Shown here: piece after piece, positions 58,293 through 64,000 of the stretch
How the letters are laid out: every line of letters starts with the position of its first letter
How positions within the stretch are numbered: the stretch's first letter is position 1
Assembly: GCA_963737545.1 (NCBI GenBank)
Contig: CAVTTH010000003.1
Coordinates: 434,001 to 498,000 of the forward strand
Direction of reading: 5' to 3'
Length of the DNA: 64,000 nucleotides
Origin: CAVTTH01 sp963737545
GTDB lineage: Bacteria; Verrucomicrobiota; Verrucomicrobiia; Chthoniobacterales; UBA10450
Made by a program: the position numbers and the translations under genes
Notes under the pieces: model-generated
What the model was told of the DNA's origin: nothing
The model's database searches: none
What the model saw: the letters and a program-made list of their open reading frames with translations, nothing else

Positions 58293-58976
58293 CTACATGT
58301 TAATCAAACGCTGCGGCACGTAAATCTGATCATCAGGCTGGAGGACGACATCCTCTTCCGTATGTCCCTCCTCAATGATGCGTTTCAGATCGACGGTGAT
58401 ATCTTGTCCGTTCTTCCGGGTGAGTTTTACCTTCCGTTTGTTGGCAAAATCTCCGAAACCGCCGGCCCGAATAACGGCCTTGCTTACCGTGTAGGTCTCG
58501 TCTGGCGGAATCTCCTGTGGCCCTTGTCCTTTGACGGATCCATAAACATAGACCTTACCGCGTGATTTCTCGCTGACGCGGTCGACCGCGAGAATCACCG
58601 TCGCATGGTAGTAATATTCCTTTTCGAGGGCGCTCTTGATATTGTAGGCGAGATCCTTGCATGTCTTGCCTTCCGCCTGGACGAGGCCGATGTAGGGGAC
58701 TTCGAGTTCGCCGTTATCGTTTACCCGCAAGAGCTGCGACTCGTTGTCGCGATCCTCGACGACGCGAAAGCTGACGTAATCGTTAGACCCAAGGCGCTTC
58801 TTGTCGTCCAGCACGCTCATCGAATTGGTTCGCATGACCGTGCTGCTGCTGGTCTTTGGGGGATCGACCGGCACCGCTTTGGGAATCGAGGGCATCGGAC
58901 TGCTTTCTTGCCCGCGCATCAATGGCGACACCAGAAGGGATGCGGCGAGAAAGAAGACGAATGCGCATAGTTTCAT
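58293..58976 (-). CDS. Wza-like polysaccharide export protein
   Basis: 227 residues: a signal peptide (FVFFLAASLLVSPLMRG), no lipobox Cys at the expected place, then a polysaccharide-export domain (LGSNDYVSFRVVEDRDNESQLLRV; VPYIGLVQAEGKTCKDLAYNIK) and one SLBB-like domain (GKVYVYGSVKGQGPQEIPPD ... VVLQPDDQIYVPQRLIN). It would form or line the periplasmic part of the export channel with the adjacent kinase and barrel protein. It starts 18 bases after the barrel gene. Confidence 0.88.
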   Translation of the reverse strand: MKLCAFVFFLAASLLVSPLMRGQESSPMPSIPKAVPVDPPKTSSSTVMRTNSMSVLDDKKRLGSNDYVSFRVVEDRDNESQLLRVNDNGELEVPYIGLVQAEGKTCKDLAYNIKSALEKEYYYHATVILAVDRVSEKSRGKVYVYGSVKGQGPQEIPPDETYTVSKAVIRAGGFGDFANKRKVKLTRKNGQDITVDLKRIIEEGHTEEDVVLQPDDQIYVPQRLINM

Positions 58977-58994
58977 GGCAACCCAGCTTACTCC

Positions 58995-60278
58995 TTAGAA
59001 ACTATATGTCCCATCGATAGAAACGCGATTCTGAACGTAGCCTTGCAAAGGCCGGTTGGAATCTTTCTGAGTATATTGGTAACGGGCGCCGAGAGTGACA
59101 TGTTGAGTTAACTGATAGCCAACGGTGATCGCACCGCCAAACCGCTGCGCATCCTCCGAAAAAAACAGGCCTCCTGAATCGTCGGCATCTTCGTAAAAGA
59201 ACTCGGTCGAGAGCAGCGTGTCCCTGAAAATATTCCAGGTGATCGTATAGCGAACGTAGAAATTCAAAGTGATATAATCCGAATTGACGCCCAGTGTCGA
59301 CTCGTGTCCGGCAGCAATCGTCTGGTAAATCGACGCGTTCAAACGATGTGAGAGCAGCAAATTCACATAGAAATCGCTGAGATCACTCGTATCCATGATG
59401 GCACCGCCGCTGGCGAACGACATCCCCTGGTAGCCGCCGGCCAGGCGCAACTTCAGGTAATTCGTCAGCTGGGTTTCAACAAAAACACCGGCCGTATAGG
59501 TCGTCGCATCGTTCAACACATCCTCGTTGTAATAGTTCCAGACAAAACTTCCCTCGAGTCCCACCCCCGTTGTGGAGGTCACGGCAAAGTCGGCACTGGC
59601 GACGAGTTCTTCAGCATTGCTATTCAGATAGTCGAAACGCGAAACGGTCGAGACGTAATTATAATGGTCGTAGGCCAGGGTCAGCACCACTTTGTTCAAA
59701 TCCCACAGCGCGGAAACACCGACAGTGTTCTGGAACCGGCCGTAATCGACCACGTTGCTCAAAGCGATCTGATCGATCGGATCTTGCTGGAGAGAGAATC
59801 GATCATGAAAATTGATCCGGAAGTCGCCCACATAAATATCGAAACTCAGCTGGGAACCCGGGGAGATAAGCAGCGTGTTGGTGCTGGCGTTTGGATGCTC
59901 GGTATAGAACGAATAGCCGATGCCCAGGTTTAGCCTCAGAGTATTCAGCTGTGTGACCGGCCAGAGGGCATTGATGTTGAATTGCGGGCGAATGATGACA
60001 TCACTCTCTTCATTGATTTCCGAGAGATTGATGTTGTCGTTGTATTCCACTCCGACAGTTGCGCTGAAACGGAACCGGATCGGGCCGGCCAACAAATTAT
60101 ACGGAATGCGATCGAGCGATTGACGTCTCGCTTCGGCGGCCGCTTCGCCGGCCAGTGAAGGTCGGACCGCGTCCTGGGCCTTTGCGATTGATCCCAGGCA
60201 AAGCAAAGTTGCAATCAGTGTCAGGATCACGCCCCGAGCGGAAGATGGCGGGGAGAGTGATTTGGAGAAGCTCCTCAT
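58995..60278 (-). CDS. Outer-membrane beta-barrel protein of the exopolysaccharide locus
   Basis: 427 residues: signal peptide (GVILTLIATLLCLGSIAKAQ), then 14 or more amphipathic strands with alternating aromatic residues, ending in TYSF (aromatic C-terminus of outer-membrane barrels). It belongs to the barrel proteins found at the head of exopolysaccharide operons. It probably forms the outer-membrane exit. As first gene of the minus-strand run it is likely close to the operon promoter. Confidence 0.82.
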   Translation of the reverse strand: MRSFSKSLSPPSSARGVILTLIATLLCLGSIAKAQDAVRPSLAGEAAAEARRQSLDRIPYNLLAGPIRFRFSATVGVEYNDNINLSEINEESDVIIRPQFNINALWPVTQLNTLRLNLGIGYSFYTEHPNASTNTLLISPGSQLSFDIYVGDFRINFHDRFSLQQDPIDQIALSNVVDYGRFQNTVGVSALWDLNKVVLTLAYDHYNYVSTVSRFDYLNSNAEELVASADFAVTSTTGVGLEGSFVWNYYNEDVLNDATTYTAGVFVETQLTNYLKLRLAGGYQGMSFASGGAIMDTSDLSDFYVNLLLSHRLNASIYQTIAAGHESTLGVNSDYITLNFYVRYTITWNIFRDTLLSTEFFYEDADDSGGLFFSEDAQRFGGAITVGYQLTQHVTLGARYQYTQKDSNRPLQGYVQNRVSIDGTYSF

Positions 60279-60301
60279 AAAGCGTAAATCGAGTCTTCGT
60301 T

Positions 60302-60317
60302 AGCAGGTGTGGTACCA
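60302..60317 (-). promoter_or_regulatory. Candidate sigma54 promoter for the exopolysaccharide operon
   Basis: On the minus strand TGGTACCACACCTGCT keeps the invariant GG-N10-GC spacing of -24/-12 promoters, 24 bases before the barrel gene start. Several other consensus positions deviate. The 338-base gap to 60616 otherwise shows AT-rich patches around 60320-60440 and no supported gene. Confidence 0.35.
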
Positions 60318-60616
60318 GACCTATTTATCAGTAAGGGGTTAGCGTAACACATCCACTCGCGATGCTTTCAAAAGACTCCCGCTCAACTTCAACTAGATTC
60401 TGATAAATATGACTGATATTCGTTTGTCGTTCGCTTGGCTGTGTTAGTTGTCAGCTCTTTTACTAGAGAACCCCCCCGGTCAGCAAGAGAAATCGCCGTC
60501 GTCGGTCTGCACCAGTCCGGTCGAAGGATGGGGCAAGGGCGCGCCTTTCTTCGTAAGCTTCTGTCGTAGCGCGGAAAATCTCTTGGGCTGGCCCAGTCTA
60601 AGCTCTCTAATCATTT

Positions 60617-61045
60617 ATGATCCCGGTCCGAAACAAAAGACGTTCGGCCAATCAAACTACGTTCGTGGCGTTGATCGTGGCCTTCTCGCTCCCGGTCGTT
60701 TGCGCAAATCAGGCCGACCTGGCCGAATCGAGCGCCAGCGACGGTTCACTTAGCTGTCCGCTTCACGAGGGTCTCACGACCTTCGTCGTGCCGCTCCCCA
60801 CAGGGTCGCAACGCGATTGTCTTACCTTCGTAAACGAGAATGCCGCCGCACGGGGCGAATTGAAAATCTCTGTCTCAGATCATAAGCTGGCGGCGAGCGA
60901 TCCGAAATGGACTGCCGTCGATGGCACGGTCGTGTTTAACCACAAACGCCTCTTCAATCTGTCGATGGTGGGCGTAGAGGCGAAGTATGTGAAGCTGTCG
61001 TTTCAGGTAGAAAAGAACGATCAAATTGCGGCTCTTGGATGGTGA
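60617..61045 (+). CDS. Secreted protein of unknown function
   Basis: 142 residues: signal peptide (FVALIVAFSLPVVCANQ), then a beta-rich domain (GLTTFVVPLPTGSQRDCLTF; LKISVSDHKLAASDPKWTAV; VGVEAKYVKLSFQVEK) that looks like a small discoidin/F5-8-like sandwich. No catalytic motif. It is divergent from the exopolysaccharide operon and may be a surface or carbohydrate-binding protein. The 278 bases after it (61046-61323) show no supported gene. Confidence 0.65.
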   Translation: MIPVRNKRRSANQTTFVALIVAFSLPVVCANQADLAESSASDGSLSCPLHEGLTTFVVPLPTGSQRDCLTFVNENAAARGELKISVSDHKLAASDPKWTAVDGTVVFNHKRLFNLSMVGVEAKYVKLSFQVEKNDQIAALGW

Positions 61046-61323
61046 AGGCCAGCTGATAGTCTCAAAGACACGGCAGGCTTCCGCGAACGTTGCTTGCACC
61101 TTCATCTTCGGGCTGACAGCCGCAGCTGATACGCTTCCCGCTTACGAATCCACTTCGTTACTCGCTTTGCCTCCGTCTGAATTCGAGACCAACTGATTCC
61201 TCAGCGATTCCCGAACTCGCGTGCGATGACGAACGCCTTCTGATTTCTCAGGAGTTTGTTCGCGTCGAGGTGCTCTGAGAGTTCATAACTTGCTCTCAGA
61301 TGAAATCCATTTCTCCTTAGCGA

Positions 61324-63078
61324 ATGCTTTTTTCCGAGCGAAAGAGCTCAAAACCAGGAGGCACAAATCTAGCTTTCTTTGCGTCTGGCTTCGGGCCACG
61401 TGACACATGCGACTGGCTATCGAAATCCAAGGAGAAGAGAAATCAACTCAGGACCCCGGTGAAAGCAGGACAAGAAACAAAATCCGCCGAAACCTCCCCA
61501 AGACAAGATCGCGTCGTCGCAGACAAGAACGGCGCGTGTCAAAGTGCTCAGCATTCTGCGCTGGCCGCCCAGGCTACGAATGATGCTGTTCGGGATTGGG
61601 ATGTAAAGAACGGCGTCCTTTCCTGGCCTCAAGGCTTGGAAAGCTTGCTCGGCTACAAACTCGTAGCCGGAACAGAAACAATCGACTTCTGGCAGGAGCA
61701 AATTCATCCTGACGATTGCGCGGTTACAACTGCGAAGATTCGCGATGCGCTGAACAGCAACGACCAGCACTGGGCCGGGGAATACCGTTTCCGCCGTGCC
61801 GATGGGAGTTTTCTCGATCTGCTGGAACGCGCTTTGATCGTACGGGATCAGCGCGGACACGCGATTCGTTTCATCGGCTCGCTCATGGACATCACCGCTC
61901 GCAAACAATCTCAGGAACAGCTTGTCCGGTCGCGAAAAATGGACGCCTTCGGGCAGCTCGCCGGTGGAGTCGCACATGATTTCAATAATTTCCTGACCAC
62001 GATTCTCGGCTACAGCGACCTGCTCCTGAGCGAGATCGGTGTCCAGGGATCAATCGGGCGTCACATCAGCGAAATCAAGAAGGCGGCCGGGCGCGCCTCC
62101 ACCCTGACCGCACAGCTGCTCGCCTTCAGTCGCAAGCAGCCGCTCGAGCCTCGCGTCGTGGATGTAAATCTGCTTATCGTTAATCTTGAGCATTCTCTTC
62201 TGCGCCTGCTCGGTGACAACATTTCGGTCGTCTGCCACTTGCACCCCGGCAAGGAAGGCGCGCATATCCGGGTCGATCCCAGTCAGTTCAGTCAAATCTT
62301 GTTGAACCTGGCGGTAAACGCGCGAGATGCCATGCCCGGCGGAGGGTGCCTGACTCTCGAGACCTCATTTGTAACGCTGAGTTCTGAGACAGAGATACCG
62401 CTCTGCGTCGATGCCCTGTGCCCGGGCGATTACGTTCTTATTAGCGTTACGGACAATGGCAGTGGCATGAGCGACGAGGTCAAGACGCATCTCTTCGAAC
62501 CTTTCTTTACGACCAAAGAAGGAATGGGAAGTGGATTGGGACTTGCCACGAGCTACGGCATCATTCGCCAAAGTGGAGGAAACATCTTTATCGAGAGTCA
62601 GCAGGGCCAGGGAACGGTTGTAAAAATTTACCTTCCACGAGTGGCTCCCCCACCCGCGCCTGCCTACAAGAAGCGAGCTGGATTACCATCCGGAACTGAA
62701 ACCATTCTCGTGCTCGAAGACGACATCGGCGTGCGACACATTTCCGTTCGAGTCCTGCGCGGGCTCGGCTACGACGTTATCGAGGCAGCAAATGGCGACG
62801 ACGCGAAGCAATTCTTCGCTCAAGGCGACGAACGAAAAATCGATCTCCTCCTCACCGACATGATCATGCCGAAGATGAGCGGGCGGCATTTCGCTGATTG
62901 GCTGCGCAAGACCAGCCCAAACACGAAAGTCATTTTCGTCTCCGGCTACCTGGAAGAATCCCTCCATCCCCGCGACCGGCTGGATCAGGGAACGTTCTTT
63001 CTGGCCAAGCCGTTCGATCCGGAACAGCTTGCGCGAAAAATTCGCGAAGCCCTCGATTCCAAAGCGACGGCTCGTTAG
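61324..63078 (+). CDS. Hybrid sensor: PAS domain, histidine kinase and receiver
   Basis: 584 residues. PAS domain at about 85-195 (NDAVRDWDVKNGVLSWPQGL ... IGSLMDITARKQ). HisKA with the H-box GGVAHDFNNFLTTILG near 215-230. HATPase motifs are LNLAVNARDAMPGG (N-box), VTDNGSGMS (G1) and GMGSGLGLATSYGI (G2). C-terminal receiver at about 462-580 with LEDD, the phospho-Asp in LLLTDMIMPKMSG and the Lys in FLAKPF. No membrane segment, so it is probably cytosolic. GTG 61459, preceded by AGGA, may be the true start. Signal unknown. Confidence 0.93.
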   Translation: MLFSERKSSKPGGTNLAFFASGFGPRDTCDWLSKSKEKRNQLRTPVKAGQETKSAETSPRQDRVVADKNGACQSAQHSALAAQATNDAVRDWDVKNGVLSWPQGLESLLGYKLVAGTETIDFWQEQIHPDDCAVTTAKIRDALNSNDQHWAGEYRFRRADGSFLDLLERALIVRDQRGHAIRFIGSLMDITARKQSQEQLVRSRKMDAFGQLAGGVAHDFNNFLTTILGYSDLLLSEIGVQGSIGRHISEIKKAAGRASTLTAQLLAFSRKQPLEPRVVDVNLLIVNLEHSLLRLLGDNISVVCHLHPGKEGAHIRVDPSQFSQILLNLAVNARDAMPGGGCLTLETSFVTLSSETEIPLCVDALCPGDYVLISVTDNGSGMSDEVKTHLFEPFFTTKEGMGSGLGLATSYGIIRQSGGNIFIESQQGQGTVVKIYLPRVAPPPAPAYKKRAGLPSGTETILVLEDDIGVRHISVRVLRGLGYDVIEAANGDDAKQFFAQGDERKIDLLLTDMIMPKMSGRHFADWLRKTSPNTKVIFVSGYLEESLHPRDRLDQGTFFLAKPFDPEQLARKIREALDSKATAR

Positions 63079-63157
63079 GCACACGTTCGCTTCCCGGTTC
63101 CGAGCGATTCGCCTCGAAAGCGTTGCAGCAGGCGCGACACTTGTATATTCAGACCGC

Positions 63158-64000
63158 GTGATCACGTTTCAGGACATCGAGGCTGCTCGCGAACGAATCA
63201 AAGGGGCGATCTACCATTCGCCCTGCCCGCCATCGATTCCGCTGAGTGAAGCCACGGGCTTGAGAATTTTCTGCAAGCTCGACAATTTGCAGCGCACCGG
63301 AAGTTTCAAGGAACGCGGTGCGCGGAATGCGCTCGCTCAACTTCCGCCGGAACAACAAAAGCGCGGCGTGATCGCGGCGTCGGCCGGCAATCACGCCCAG
63401 GCGCTTGCCTATCAGGGAAAACTTCTCGGCATGCCGGCGACCGTTGTCATGCCGAAGTTCGCGCCGCTGATTAAGGTAAACAATTGCCAGAACCTGGGCG
63501 CGACCGTCGTTCTGCATGGCCAGGATTTTGGCGAAGCGAAGGCGCGCGCCGACGAGATCGCCCGGGAAAAAGGACTCGCCTACATCGACGGCTACGATGA
63601 TCCCGCCATTATTGCCGGCCAGGGAACAATGGGACTCGAAATCATCGAACAGGTTGCGGATGTCGACGCCGTGATTGTTCCGGTAGGCGGCGGAGGATTA
63701 CTCGCAGGCGTCGCGCTCGCAGTGAAAACGTTGCGGCCGCAAACAAAGATCATCGCTGTCGAAGCGGACCACGTCGCCAGCTTTTCCGCGGCCATAAGCG
63801 CAAAAAAACCGACCCTGATCAAAATGGAACCGACCCTGGCGGACGGTCTCGCCATTCCGCAAGTCGGCGCGAACGGCTTCGAGATTGCGAGATCGCGTGT
63901 TGATAGAACCGTCACTGTTACTGAAGAACAAATTGCGCTCGCGATCCTACGCATCGTCGAACTCGAAAAAGGGGTCGTCGAAGGAGCCGGCGCAACCGCA
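63158..64000 (+). CDS. Threonine ammonia-lyase (serine/threonine dehydratase), 3' end outside window
   Basis: PLP-dependent fold type II. The PLP lysine is in RTGSFKERGARNA; the Gly-rich phosphate-binding loop VPVGGGGLLAG is present. AASAGNHAQALAYQGKLLGM, VMPKFAPLIKV and AVEADH follow in family order. It deaminates threonine to 2-oxobutyrate. The first 281 codons are visible from GTG 63158, and the frame is open at the window edge. Whether it is the biosynthetic (IlvA) or catabolic form cannot be decided without the C-terminus. Confidence 0.93.
   Translation, partial: MITFQDIEAARERIKGAIYHSPCPPSIPLSEATGLRIFCKLDNLQRTGSFKERGARNALAQLPPEQQKRGVIAASAGNHAQALAYQGKLLGMPATVVMPKFAPLIKVNNCQNLGATVVLHGQDFGEAKARADEIAREKGLAYIDGYDDPAIIAGQGTMGLEIIEQVADVDAVIVPVGGGGLLAGVALAVKTLRPQTKIIAVEADHVASFSAAISAKKPTLIKMEPTLADGLAIPQVGANGFEIARSRVDRTVTVTEEQIALAILRIVELEKGVVEGAGATA

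Noticed and set aside
63073..63079. CGTTAGGC at the stop of the hybrid kinase as an attC end
   Set aside because: No opposite core or folded arms upstream; the sequence before it is kinase coding.

Overview
The window looks like chromosomal DNA of a soil-type member of the Verrucomicrobiota (PVC group). This is an inference. It rests on the mix of genes (stand-alone CoaC and CoaB, a DUF3276/PUR protein, coproheme decarboxylase, a CdaA-type diadenylate cyclase, tiny Lys/Ala-rich basic proteins, a PEP-CTERM-like surface protein and a very large exopolysaccharide locus) and on several families of dispersed palindromic repeats. The DNA is fairly GC-rich, densely coding and rich in 4-base ATGA/GTGA gene overlaps. 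No rRNA, CRISPR array, transposase or phage gene was seen. One tRNA gene, tRNA-Ser(GGA), is present.

Region 1 (1-29,450) is mostly housekeeping. In order: yicC (partial), gmk, coaC and coaB; a 24-residue lysine-rich peptide gene with a strong terminator; an inositol-phosphatase-family gene, ispF, cysS and a left-handed beta-helix protein. On the minus strand come a TPR protein, tRNA-Ser, coproheme decarboxylase and an inactive-looking rhomboid. Then gcvT-gcvH, a degenerate receiver domain, a basic repeat protein, xseB-dxs and an orphan ABC ATPase. A minus-strand block carries an epimerase, scpA and rodA. Another minus-strand run carries mtfA, a frameshifted PEBP gene, folP, the diadenylate cyclase dacA and a 50-residue CdaR-like membrane stub. 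RNase R, a PUR-domain protein and pyruvate phosphate dikinase close the region.

Region 2 (29,558-60,278) is a roughly 30 kb exopolysaccharide locus, mostly on the minus strand. Transcription would begin at an outer-membrane beta-barrel protein. It then passes through a Wza-like export protein, a Wzc-like tyrosine autokinase (frameshifted here), a Wzx flippase, many GT2/GT4/GT8-type glycosyltransferases (one a double-GT4 fusion), an SGNH/MBOAT acyl-transfer pair, two acetyltransferases and a Wzy-like polymerase. The far end has a divergent initiating phosphoglycosyltransferase, a second O-antigen-ligase-like protein with a TPR tail, a GT39-like membrane protein and the PEP-CTERM-like protein. 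Together these genes would build, O-acylate, polymerise and export a complex polysaccharide.

The most unusual feature lies inside that locus (48,072-49,418). Two genes on the opposite strand, an ankyrin-repeat secreted protein and a MAPEG-family membrane protein, each start just after a GTTAGGC integron core site. Between them is a 125-bp sequence with the architecture of an attC site: paired core sites and a folded stem with unpaired bases on one arm. No integrase is visible, so this looks like a small integrase-less cassette cluster dropped into the polysaccharide operon.

Region 3 (60,617-64,000) holds a secreted protein of unknown function, a PAS/histidine-kinase/receiver hybrid and the start of a threonine ammonia-lyase gene. 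Three genes show apparent frame problems (PEBP, the tyrosine kinase and the GT39-like protein). These may be assembly errors or real decay.
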